DNA of 64,000 bases from Paenibacillus amylolyticus (GTDB taxonomy: Bacteria > Bacillota > Bacilli > Paenibacillales > Paenibacillaceae), in contig NZ_CP121451.1 in NCBI RefSeq assembly GCF_029689945.1, forward strand, positions 5,394,001-5,458,000. Reading direction: 5' to 3'. The position numbers were made by a program, and so were the translations under genes. Below the pieces are notes generated by a model that was not told where the DNA came from, made no database searches, and saw nothing but the letters and a program-made list of their open reading frames with translations. Positions 37,200 through 45,832 of the stretch are shown piece by piece. Each line of letters opens with the position of its first letter. The stretch's first letter is position 1.

Positions 37200-38195
37200 A
37201 TGACCACTTTAAAGGAGAACTCTAAGACTCATGAAATATTGGAAAAGATCACGCTTTCTGTACTAGCCATGCTCATATGCTCCATTACATTGTATGCCTA
37301 TGCCGTAACCCATCCTACAAATGCCATGTCACACAAAGCCTGTACCTCCTGGGACATCGTTAAACGCAAAGCGTTCCAGCTGTCACACACTGACTACACC
37401 AGTCAAAATGCACTGGATCGTTCCACCTTCAAGATAGAAACAGGTACGGCTACAGAAGTTCCTGTACTCATGTATCATTACATAGAGCCCGAACTGAACG
37501 ATCACCAGACAGATAACAAATCCATCATTAGTCTGGAGGATTTCAAGCAAAACATGAAATACCTGCACGACGAAGGCTACCACACGATTACGTTGGATCA
37601 GCTTGAACAGTATGTAAACGGGAAGCTCTCCCTGCCAATGAAGTCCATTGTAATTACCTTTGATGATGGATACCAGAACAATTATACGTTAGCTTACCCT
37701 GTGCTTCAAAAATATAATTTCCATGCTTCATTGTTTGTCATTGGTAGTAAAATTCAAGATCAACCTTCAGAATCTCGCCCCGCCATTGACAGTTTCATCT
37801 CCAAACCAGAGATGCAGGCGGCAACTGATGTATTTGAATTCAACAGCCATACTTATAATCTGCATCATAAGGGATTTATGCGCTGTGGTAACAGCGTCCC
37901 AGTTGGTCTGGACACCCGTCTTCTGGATGAGGATATCCAGCAAATGAAGCAAACCGGAATAGACACACCTTATCTGGCTTACCCTTTTGGTTATACCAGC
38001 ACACAGATGATCTACAAGTTACAGCAACATGGATATCGCATGGCTTTTACGGTAAAGCCCGGATTTGTTCATCCTGGAGATGATCTTATGAAACTGCCTC
38101 GTTTGACGGTCACGACAGGCACTGACTTGGCAACCTTACTCCAACCCGAATCCAGTCTGCATAATGAATTACCTTCATTAGAGGATACCCAGTAA
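37200..38195 (+). CDS. Polysaccharide deacetylase (NodB-type), membrane-anchored
   Basis: This is a 331-residue protein with an N-terminal signal anchor (ITLSVLAMLICSITLYAYAV) and a NodB domain. It carries VPVLMYHYIEPE, the catalytic ITFDDGYQNNY, EFNSHTYNLHHKG (metal His pair), and YLAYPFGYTSTQMI. It probably deacetylates a cell-wall or exopolysaccharide. The ATG at 37200 has no ribosome site. AAAGGAG instead precedes an ATG at 37231 whose frame (MKYWKRSRF) stops after 11 codons but would join the main frame with one more base. The true N-terminus is therefore uncertain. It is a plus-strand gene whose stop is three bases from the convergent FG-GAP gene. Confidence 0.85.
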   Translation: MTTLKENSKTHEILEKITLSVLAMLICSITLYAYAVTHPTNAMSHKACTSWDIVKRKAFQLSHTDYTSQNALDRSTFKIETGTATEVPVLMYHYIEPELNDHQTDNKSIISLEDFKQNMKYLHDEGYHTITLDQLEQYVNGKLSLPMKSIVITFDDGYQNNYTLAYPVLQKYNFHASLFVIGSKIQDQPSESRPAIDSFISKPEMQAATDVFEFNSHTYNLHHKGFMRCGNSVPVGLDTRLLDEDIQQMKQTGIDTPYLAYPFGYTSTQMIYKLQQHGYRMAFTVKPGFVHPGDDLMKLPRLTVTTGTDLATLLQPESSLHNELPSLEDTQ

Positions 38196-38198
38196 AAC

Positions 38199-39450
38199 CT
38201 AGCGTTTAACTTCACCGCCTGGATACAGAGTCGAGCTATACAGCCTTTTGAGCTGTGGCTGGGCTCTTTTGGCATCGGTTAATGATAATATCATCGGAGA
38301 GCTGGCGTAAACCACCGCTTCTTGTGCGTCATAGATGACGATCTGTTCTTGCCCAGTCTGAACCAGATCTGCATGTACCGCATATCCTTCTTTGCGAAAT
38401 TCAGCAACCGTTCTCATATTACCATCCACCAAAGATGGCAAAACACCATCACCTCGACGATAAGCCAAAATATAATCGAGTCCACCTTCATCCCAGTTCG
38501 CAACAGGCTCTATAATGGTTAACCAGCCACGAGTCGTGCGATTTTCTTTCCATATTTCTTGCCCAGCGTTATCCAGCATGAACATTCCATCCTTGCCATG
38601 CTCATCCCCCCGGATAATGCGGTCCAAGCCTGCAATCTGTAAACCTTCCATTTCAGCACAAAAATGGCCCAGCGCAATATGCTGTGATTCAATCGAATCT
38701 TCATAACGCCATTTCTCATTACCGTAGCGGTCCATCATAACCGTGACACTGCCACCGATAACAACCTCAACTTCCCCATCACCGTCAACGTCTCCGAACC
38801 ATATGCAATCGGCATGATCATCGAGATTATGACAAGACCATAATATTGTCCCATCGTGATCCAGCATGTCATATCCAGCCATCACTTCATCCATATCGTC
38901 TCCATCGATATCATATACCCATGGAAAATGTCCTGGATTCCCCTCATGCTTCCATAACAAATTGAAATCATGGTCCAATGCCCATAACGTCTTATAGCGA
39001 TCTTTCAATAATAATGTCCATTTTATGCTGTTTACCCGTCAGGTTGGCGAGAATAATGCAGTCATGTGCTTCATCATCTGGCAGATCATGTGTTTCTTTG
39101 ATCTCTCCACTCTGGCCATCCAACACGAAAAATTGTTTGTCCATGACACACAATATCTCATTATTCCCATCTCCATCCCAATCTGCAATCTGAGCGGGAT
39201 AGTCTGAGCCCAGACCACCTGCATCGGGATCAGGAGTACCCACCTGCCATAGTAATGTTCCCTCCAGATCAAACGCAGTCAAACAACACACCTGATGCGG
39301 AACGTACCGATCGTCTATACCTCCATCTGCCTGTACCAACAACATCTCCAGTCTGCCGTCTCCATTGAGATCTCCCAAAAGCATTTTGCAGCGTTCCCCC
39401 GCTTGGCTAATATCGATTCTGGCGATTTCATAAGGTTGGTTGCTCATCAT
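38199..39450 (-). CDS. FG-GAP/VCBS-like repeat protein, frameshifted
   Basis: About 415 residues with several Asp-rich calcium-loop repeats of FG-GAP type: LLGDLNGDGRLEMLLVQADG, QIADWDGDGNNEILCVMDKQ, WVYDIDGDDMDEVMAGYDML and WFGDVDGDGEVEVVIGGSVT. No signal peptide is visible. Such proteins are often related to rhamnogalacturonan-lyase-like beta-propellers, but no catalytic motif is clear. Two frames meet with a 17-base overlap at 38992-39008 (IIIERSL against the next frame's KDRYKTLWALD). This is most likely a frameshift, although this one is not in an obvious homopolymer. It converges with the deacetylase. Confidence 0.72.
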
Positions 39451-39607
39451 CTTCTTCCTCCTCAGCGTAGATTAACATTCCCTAACAACTGAGTTCACCA
39501 TAAAGAAAACCCCTGTTTTTTACAACCCTATGATGTGGTCAAGCAAAAATGTTCAAATCTGCAAAAAAGTGTTCACGTTCCTTCTGTCTATAATTGAACG
39601 AAAATAT

Positions 39608-39643
39608 AAAAAGACCGGCCTTGGTATACAAAGGCTAGTCTTT
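39608..39643 (-). terminator. Terminator after trmD
   Basis: On the minus strand AAAGACTAGCCTT and AAGGCCGGTCTTT pair with internal mismatches around TGTATACC and are followed by TTTTTA. It is about 50 bases past the trmD stop. Confidence 0.75.
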
Positions 39644-39695
39644 GATCAGTGTAAATGGAAGCTATATTTAATCTAATTCATCGTTTACAATTCCA

Positions 39696-40463
39696 CTATT
39701 TTGTCTTCTCTTCATTCTCTAAACGAACCTTTTTGAGCCAAATTCGTTCTTTGTCTGTCAAGTCGGCCGTCTCCAACATCTCCGGTCTGCGCTCCAACGT
39801 ACGAAGCAATGACTGCTCTCTGCGCCACGCCTCGATGTTCAGATGGTGTCCTGACAACAGCATATCCGGTACTTTCATGCCCCTAAACTCGGGTGGACGT
39901 GTGTAGTGTGGATATTCGAGAAGTCCAGTACTGAATGAATCCGTTACGGCGCTTGTCTCATTTCCAAGCACACCTGGGATCAGACGTACGATGCTGTCGA
40001 TGGCAACCATAGCAGGTAACTCCCCACCCGTGAGTACGTAATCACCAATGGATAGTTCATCCGTCACGAGAAATTCGCGAATTCGCTCATCGTAACCTTC
40101 ATAATGTCCGCATATAAAAATCAGATGATCTTCCTGTACCAGTTCTTCTGCTTTTTTCTGTGTAAACGTCTCACCTTGCGGACACATTAGAATGATACGC
40201 GGAGGTTTCATCGTTGCCGCAGCTTCTCCGCGTTGCTCCAGAACATCCTCTACAGCAGCAAAGATTGGATCTGGTTTCAGCACCATGCCCCCACCCCCAC
40301 CGTAAGGAGCATCATCTACTGTATTATGTTTATTGGTCGCATAATTACGGAAGTTGGTTGCACCGAGGGATACCAGACCCTTCGTTTGAGCTTTGCCCAG
40401 AATGCTTGCTCCGAACACACCGTCAAACATCTCAGGGAATAGCGTTAATACATCCACTTTCAT
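39696..40463 (-). CDS. trmD: TrmD, tRNA (guanine-37-N1) methyltransferase
   Basis: TrmD is an essential SPOUT methyltransferase preventing frameshifting. It has 255 residues. Motifs are [73 protein letters not shown] and [20 protein letters not shown]. The knot region is complete. The ATG follows the reconstructed rimM stop by one base. Confidence 0.97.
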   Translation of the reverse strand: MKVDVLTLFPEMFDGVFGASILGKAQTKGLVSLGATNFRNYATNKHNTVDDAPYGGGGGMVLKPDPIFAAVEDVLEQRGEAAATMKPPRIILMCPQGETFTQKKAEELVQEDHLIFICGHYEGYDERIREFLVTDELSIGDYVLTGGELPAMVAIDSIVRLIPGVLGNETSAVTDSFSTGLLEYPHYTRPPEFRGMKVPDMLLSGHHLNIEAWRREQSLLRTLERRPEMLETADLTDKERIWLKKVRLENEEKTK

Positions 40464-40464
40464 G

Positions 40465-40975
40465 TTACAGCAGCCCTTCCATCAGGTGAATCTTCACTTG
40501 CTTCTGTTCAATGTCCACATCAAGCACGACATCATCAATAACAGGAATCAGCACTTCTTTGCCTGCTGGCGTTTTGACAACCCATACATCATTGGCACCG
40601 GAGTCAGTATTTCAGAGATCGTTCCGAGCGTTTCACCCTCTTCCGTGATGACAGAACACCCAACGATTTGATGGAAGTAGTATTCACCTTCCTCCAGTTC
40701 AGCCAGATTCTCTTTAACACTTTAGCCATGCCGCCCTTAAACTTCTCTACTTCATTAATATTGCCATACTCTTTCAGACGAAGAATATACATATTTTTAT
40801 GCAATCGTGCAGATTCCACATTAACCATCACTGGATGGTTATCTGGTGTAAAGAAAAACAACTCCGCATTTTTCGCAAAACGTACTTCCGGGAAATCGGT
40901 TAAAGGCATAATTTTCACCTCACCGCGAATGCCATGCGTATTAACGATTTTACCTACATTCATAAACTCTGCCAT
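40465..40975 (-). CDS. rimM: RimM 16S rRNA processing protein, two frameshifts
   Basis: RimM assists maturation of the 30S head. The N-terminal barrel is [20 protein letters not shown] then [14 protein letters not shown] missing A at about 40713-40715 breaks the frame; repair gives [21 protein letters not shown] missing base at about 40598-40599 is the second break; repair gives [20 protein letters not shown] and [20 protein letters not shown], with a TAA at 40465. The restored length is about 170 residues, typical. It lies directly before trmD. Confidence 0.93.
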
Positions 40976-41054
40976 ATTTCCTCCTACGAAATTAAATCAA
41001 ATTAAACAGATACTTCGACTCTCGTACGATCGTTCCGTTGACGGTTCGTTCTTT

Positions 41055-41160
41055 CGATCGCTGTTACCCCCTCATTTTTCGAACTGAATTTAAAAGGTGA
41101 AAATGAGGTGATAAAGGCGAGCGCTGACGCTTCTCCAGAATCGATTCCGTCCCCTACACT
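41055..41160. repeat. Interspersed repeat, copy A (rimM-khpA gap)
   Basis: About 105 bases starting CGATCGCTGTTACCCCCTC. They align by eye with 49511-49611 over the whole length, with shared blocks CGATCGC, GGTGATAAA, GCG--CGCT, CGCTTCT-CAGA and TTC. Inside is a hairpin: TTACCCCCTCATTTTT pairs with GAAAATGAGGTGATAA. The sequence is not coding and is framed by genes of one direction. It looks like a small non-autonomous or REP-like element. Confidence 0.6.
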
Positions 41161-41234
41161 ACTCCGAAGTCACTCATACCCAAAAATATTTTAATCCAAT
41201 ATCTAATCTAACATATTAAGTTTCAGCATGCACG

Positions 41235-41268
41235 AAAAGGGGCTAGGACATGCATCCTAACCCCCTTT
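41235..41268 (-). terminator. Terminator after khpA
   Basis: On the minus strand AAAGGGGGTTAGGA and TCCTAGCCCCTTTT form a near-perfect stem around TGCATG, followed by TTTTCG. It is 10 bases after the khpA stop. Confidence 0.85.
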
Positions 41269-41277
41269 CGTATATCT

Positions 41278-41508
41278 TTAAGATATGATATCAACGGTAA
41301 CCCGTTTATCCATCTTAACTGCTGCTGATGTGACGACTGTACGAAGTGATTTCGCGATTCGTCCCTGTTTACCAATAACCTTCCCGACATCGTCAGGATG
41401 AACGGTTAATTCATAAACGACAAGCCGGTCTTTCTCAACCGTCCGAACCGCCACATCTTCCGGATGATCGACTAAAGCCTTAGCAATTATGCTTACTAAT
41501 TCTTCCAT
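41278..41508 (-). CDS. khpA: KhpA (YlqC), KH-domain RNA-binding protein
   Basis: A 76-residue single KH-domain protein, a partner of KhpB in RNA binding and cell-size control in other Firmicutes. The KH core is HPDDVGKVIGKQGRIAKSLR, with the GKQG loop, followed by TVVTSAAVKMDKRVTVDIIS. The N-terminus is MEELVSIIAKALVDHPEDVA. It follows rpsP as usual. The ylqD gene, which sits after ylqC in B. subtilis, is absent. Confidence 0.94.
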   Translation of the reverse strand: MEELVSIIAKALVDHPEDVAVRTVEKDRLVVYELTVHPDDVGKVIGKQGRIAKSLRTVVTSAAVKMDKRVTVDIIS

Positions 41509-41531
41509 AGATGACCCTCCGAATCAGCACT

Positions 41532-41804
41532 TTATTTAGATAATTTAGACTCGTGGAACTTCTTCATCACGCCCGCTTTGCTAAGCAAGTTGCGGACAGT
41601 GTCAGATGCTTGTGCACCGTTTTGAAGCCATTGCAATGCTTTATCTTCATCGATCTTAACAACAGCCGGTTGTTCAACCGGGTTGTAGTAACCGATCTCC
41701 TCGATAAAACGACCGTCACGTGGGGAACGGGAATCCGATACCACTACGCGGTAGAAAGGAGCTTTGTGAGCACCCATACGTTTCAGACGAATACGAACTG
41801 CCAT
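41532..41804 (-). CDS. rpsP: Ribosomal protein S16
   Basis: S16 is a 30S protein. The start is the ATG at 41804 ([20 protein letters not shown]) with GGAGGTG nine bases upstream, giving 90 residues. Further motifs are [20 protein letters not shown] and [20 protein letters not shown]. It lies between ffh and khpA. Confidence 0.97.
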   Translation of the reverse strand: MAVRIRLKRMGAHKAPFYRVVVSDSRSPRDGRFIEEIGYYNPVEQPAVVKIDEDKALQWLQNGAQASDTVRNLLSKAGVMKKFHESKLSK

Positions 41805-41857
41805 TTGAAAATTCACCTCCTTCAATGAAATCTGTATATGATCCAGCTTCGCTTAAA

Positions 41858-43234
41858 TCAACGGAAAGGAAACTTCATTCCTTTGCTCATGCCTTTAAGC
41901 TGCTTCATCGCTTTATTTTTACCGCCTTTAGGTCCCATCATATCCGAGAACTGTTTCATCATGCGGCGCATCTCATCAAATTGCTTGATCAGACGATTTA
42001 CTTCAGCCAGAGATGTTCCGCTTCCGGTAGCAATACGCTTCCGACGGCTATGGTTGATCAAGTCCGGATTGCGTTTCTCTTCGGTCGTCATTGAGTATAC
42101 GATCGCTTCGATCCGGCCCATCTGTTTATCATCAACCTTCAGGTCCTTGGCTTGTTTCATCTTGCCCATGCCGGGAATCATATCCATGATCTGATCGATG
42201 GGTCCCAGCTTTTTCACTTGATCCATCTGCTCCAGGAAATCTTCAAACGTAAATTCTGCATTACGCATCTTCCGTTCCATTTCCTTGGCTTTATCGGTAT
42301 CAATGTTTAATTGTGCTTTCTCTATCAGAGATAACATGTCACCCATACCGAGAATCCGTGAAGCCATACGTTCCGGGTGAAACGGCTCCAACGCATCAAG
42401 TTTCTCTCCAAGGGAAGCAAACTTGATTGGACAACCCGTAACTGCTTTGACAGAAAGCGCAGCACCACCACGAGTATCGCCGTCCAGCTTCGTCAGAACA
42501 ACCCCGGTCAGATTAAGCTGCTGGTTAAAGTGTTCTGCTACGTTAACCGCGTCCTGACCTGTCATGCTGTCTACCACAAGCAGTACTTCATCCGGATTCA
42601 CTACGCTGTGAATCTGGCGAAGCTCTTCCATCAGCTCTTCATCAACATGCAGACGTCCAGCTGTATCGATAATCACATAGTCATTGCCATTATCTTTGGC
42701 ATGTTGGAGACCTTGACGTGCGATCTCCACAGGGCTTGTCTGATCTCCCAGTGTGAATACCGGCGCTTTGATCTGCTCACCGAGTACTTGCAACTGTTTG
42801 ATCGCTGCCGGACGATAAATATCTCCTGCAACAAGCAATGGTCTGCTGTTTTGCTTTTGCAGCATTTTAGCCAGTTTACCCGATGTGGTTGTTTTACCAG
42901 CACCCTGCAAACCAACCATCATCAGCACCGTAGGCGGTTTGTTTGCTTTAGCCAGTTTTGCTTGGCTTCCACCCATCAAATCCGTTAGTTCCTTGTTAAC
43001 GATGTCGATGATGACCATTCCTGGCGTGAAGCTCTCCATCACTTCTTTGCCAACAGCCTTCTCTTTCACCTTGGCGATGAATTCCTTGACCACTTTGAAG
43101 TTTACATCCGCTTCGAGCAATGCCAGACGTACCTCGCGCATAGCCTCGGCTACATCTTCATCAGACACCTTGCCTTTGCCGCGCAGCTTGCTGAACACAT
43201 TCTGTAATCGGGTCGTTAATCCTTCAAATGCCAT
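41858..43234 (-). CDS. ffh: Ffh, signal recognition particle protein
   Basis: Ffh is the SRP54 GTPase. It has 458 residues. The N domain starts MAFEGLTTRLQNVFSKLRGK. The GTPase domain has MVGLQGAGKTTTSGKLAKML, VIIDTAGRLHVDEELMEELR and GVVLTKLDGDTRGGAALSVK. The M domain is rich in Met with GMGKMKQAKDLKVDDKQMGR and the RNA-binding SRRKRIATGSGTSLAEVNRL. It ends GMSKGMKFPFR. The gene is intact. Confidence 0.98.
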   Translation of the reverse strand: MAFEGLTTRLQNVFSKLRGKGKVSDEDVAEAMREVRLALLEADVNFKVVKEFIAKVKEKAVGKEVMESFTPGMVIIDIVNKELTDLMGGSQAKLAKANKPPTVLMMVGLQGAGKTTTSGKLAKMLQKQNSRPLLVAGDIYRPAAIKQLQVLGEQIKAPVFTLGDQTSPVEIARQGLQHAKDNGNDYVIIDTAGRLHVDEELMEELRQIHSVVNPDEVLLVVDSMTGQDAVNVAEHFNQQLNLTGVVLTKLDGDTRGGAALSVKAVTGCPIKFASLGEKLDALEPFHPERMASRILGMGDMLSLIEKAQLNIDTDKAKEMERKMRNAEFTFEDFLEQMDQVKKLGPIDQIMDMIPGMGKMKQAKDLKVDDKQMGRIEAIVYSMTTEEKRNPDLINHSRRKRIATGSGTSLAEVNRLIKQFDEMRRMMKQFSDMMGPKGGKNKAMKQLKGMSKGMKFPFR

Positions 43235-43303
43235 GATCCCACCTCCTTAAGCTTTAATACTGTTTTTAAGACCGACACGTTCCGCTCAGCCGTAATGATT
43301 CTC

Positions 43304-43654
43304 TCATTCGCTGAGCTGAGCAACGATATCGTGTATTTGTTTGTTGTTATCAACGGAGACGCCTGCGCGTTCCAATGCATTTTGCAAATCTTCAAGATTG
43401 CGATTACGCCGTTCATGCTTTTCCAGCAAGCCCAGCTTGCTTTCGTAATTTTCCAGCACTTGTTCGGCACGCTTGATATGCTCGTATACCGCCTGGCGGC
43501 TGATCTCAAACTCGGCTGCAATTTCACCAAGTGAAAAATCGTCATGAAAGTAATACTTTAGAAAAGTCTGCTGTTTCTCGGTGAGTAACAATTCATAAAA
43601 AGCAAACAGCAAGTTAATCCGGTTGGTCTTCTCAAGCCGGTTTTCTTGACTCAC
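43304..43654 (-). CDS. ylxM: YlxM, UPF0122 helix-turn-helix SRP-associated protein
   Basis: A 116-residue UPF0122 protein; YlxM binds SRP components in Gram-positive bacteria. The sigma-like HTH is LTEKQQTFLKYYFHDDFSLG followed by EIAAEFEISRQAVYEHIKRA. A leucine-rich tail ends HDIVAQLSE. It is directly upstream of ffh. Confidence 0.93.
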   Translation of the reverse strand: MSQENRLEKTNRINLLFAFYELLLTEKQQTFLKYYFHDDFSLGEIAAEFEISRQAVYEHIKRAEQVLENYESKLGLLEKHERRNRNLEDLQNALERAGVSVDNNKQIHDIVAQLSE

Positions 43655-43865
43655 ATCGGGGCACTCCCTTCGTCAAGGAAAAACACTTTACACTCTTACA
43701 ACGTTCCTAATAATACCTAAAACAAATCAGGTTGTCAAGCAAAAATACTTGTCACAATGAAATCAGCACTGATGAGATGTTATTTTGATGATTAACACGT
43801 GCTTTATGCCGTTTTCTCACAGTATGCAGATTCGATCTCTACCTCTGCGTTCGCCCCTATGTAGA

Positions 43866-43907
43866 AGAAAAACGAATGCGTCCCAGTCCGTGGAGAGGCA
43901 TCCGTTT
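43866..43907 (-). terminator. Terminator after the TrhA-like gene
   Basis: On the minus strand AACGGATGC and GCATTCGTT pair with one mismatch around a loop of about 20 bases, followed by TTTTTCTT. It is nine bases after the stop of the membrane protein gene. Confidence 0.65.
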
Positions 43908-43915
43908 ATGGCTTT

Positions 43916-44563
43916 CTAGCGAAGTGGTGTCAGGTACAGCAGTACCATAAAGAAATGAAGAATACTGCCTGCCAACACAAAGAGATGCCAAATCGCATGG
44001 TGGTAAGGAAATGCACGCCATACATAAAAGAGCGTCCCCAGTGTATACATCAGGCCTCCAGCGACCAGCAATACAATTCCGCCTGTAGGAATGGCAGACA
44101 TGAGCGGCTGCCAGGCAATAACGATGAGCCAGCCCATCGCAATATAGAAAATCGTGGACATGAATAGAAACCTTTTCGTAAAAAACGCCTTAAAAATCAC
44201 ACCGAATAATGCGATTCCCCAGATTATACCGAACAGGGTCCATCCAAGTGTACCGCGAACAGCAATAAACAATAACGGAGTGTACGATCCGGCAATAAAC
44301 AAATAAATGGAAGAATGGTCGAAAATCTCAAATAAATCTTTCACTTTTCCATCTTTCCATGCATGCACGAGTGTAGAGCTCGTATAGAGCAGCAGCATGG
44401 TAACCCCGTAGATCGTGAAACTGACCACATGCCAGGCCGTGCCTTTCATGCTTGAAAATACAATCAATATCACCAGTGCAGCGACACTGAGTGCAGCGCC
44501 GATTCCATGTGTCACAGCATTGGCGACTTCTTCACGGCGAGAATAGGTATACGTATTGGCCAT
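43916..44563 (-). CDS. trhA: TrhA / hemolysin III family membrane protein
   Basis: A PAQR-type seven-helix membrane protein of 215 residues from the ATG at 44563 (nine bases after AAAGGA; a TTG two codons earlier is possible). Family motifs are REEVANAVTHGIGAALSVAA, LLLYTSSTLVHAW, FDHSSIYLFIAGSYTPLLFI and WRAFPYHHAIWHLFVLAGSI, with the conserved histidines in THG, FDHSSIY and HAIWH. TrhA in Bacillus affects membrane fluidity. It lies between ylxM and ftsY, which are neighbours in B. subtilis, and has its own terminator. Confidence 0.92.
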   Translation of the reverse strand: MANTYTYSRREEVANAVTHGIGAALSVAALVILIVFSSMKGTAWHVVSFTIYGVTMLLLYTSSTLVHAWKDGKVKDLFEIFDHSSIYLFIAGSYTPLLFIAVRGTLGWTLFGIIWGIALFGVIFKAFFTKRFLFMSTIFYIAMGWLIVIAWQPLMSAIPTGGIVLLVAGGLMYTLGTLFYVWRAFPYHHAIWHLFVLAGSILHFFMVLLYLTPLR

Positions 44564-44703
44564 TTTCAACCGTCCTTTCTAACCCTTTAGCATTGCCTGC
44601 TTTATTCCCATTATACACGTATTGCCAGTGACATTACACGTGACACTTATCACGTCTATCACTGGCAATTACGGTAAACGTTATTCATTTATCTTCATAA
44701 TAT

Positions 44704-45715
44704 CTAGGAATTGGCTTCCTCTTCTTCCACACTTTCAGCTGGCTGTTCCTGAATCAATCCCGCAAACAAGGCATGCACGAATTGCTCTGAATCAAATTGT
44801 TGCAGATCATCGATCTTCTCACCCAGTCCCACGAGTTTCACTGGCAAGTCCAGCTCCTGACGGATCGCAACAACGATCCCCCTTTGGCTGTTCCATCCAG
44901 TTTCGTTAGTACGAGGCCAGTTACGCCGCTTTTCTCACCGAAAAGTTTAGCCTGATTCAAGGCATTTTGACCTGTTGTTGCATCCAGTACCATCAAGACT
45001 TCATGTGGAGCTTCCGGAATCTCACGCTGAATGACACGATAGATCTTGTTAAGCTCGTCCATCAGGTTTGATTTGTTTTGCAGACGACCTGCCGTATCAC
45101 AGAGTAAAACATCCGCACCGCGTTGTTTTGCTGCCTGCACCGCATCATACATAACGGCTGCTGGATCAGAACCGGATTGCTGTTTGATCACATCGACACC
45201 GGCACGTTGTCCCCATACTTCCAGCTGTTCGATGGCTCCGGCACGGAACGTGTCTCCAGCTGCCATGATGACTTTTTTACCTTGTTGTTTAAATCGATGT
45301 GCGAGCTTGCCAATCGTTGTTGTTTTACCAACACCGTTAACGCCAACGAACAAAATGACGGTAATGCCATTCGGATTCATTTTCAGTTCATTGTTCTGTT
45401 CACCGCGCAGAAGATCCGTCAGTTTCTCGGACAATACAGGCTGCAACTCAGCAGCATCCTCAATTTTGCGTTTTTTCACCTCAGCGCGCAGGTCTTCAAC
45501 CAGATTCATGACCGTATTTACGCCAACGTCTGCTCCGATCAAAATCTCTTCAAGCTCTTCGTAGAACTCTTCATCGATTTTTTTGCGTCGGATGACGAGA
45601 TCCGACACTTTTTCCACTAACCCTTTACGTGTCTTTTCCAATCCATCCTTGAACTGTTTGGTGACCGACTCCGTTTTGCTTGCAATGCTGTCTCTCAGCT
45701 TTTTAAAAAACTCAT
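44704..45715 (-). CDS. ftsY: FtsY, SRP receptor GTPase, two frameshifts
   Basis: FtsY docks SRP at the membrane. The core is ILFVGVNGVGKTTTIGKLAH, VIMAAGDTFRAGAIEQLEVW, LLCDTAGRLQNKSNLMDELN and VLMVLDATTGQNALNQAKLF. A run of G (complement of 44878-44882) is one short; repair gives GTAKGGIVVAIRQELDLPVK and the end EEEEANS at 44704. At the N-terminus, an ATG at 45715 after GGAGGGG would read MSFFKKLRDSIASKTESVTK if the T-run (45705-45710) had one more base. As read, an alternative start gives MEGLYEFFKKL. FtsY is essential, so both shifts are probably errors. Confidence 0.95.
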
Positions 45716-45832
45716 AAAGCCCCTCCATCGTGTACATAATCTAAGCGCATTTGCAACAATGCTCAATCTGAATGAATTTCAATAACTACAATGAGTTCAT
45801 TTGTCTCGCAGGTCTTGCAGGTTTGGATCGGA

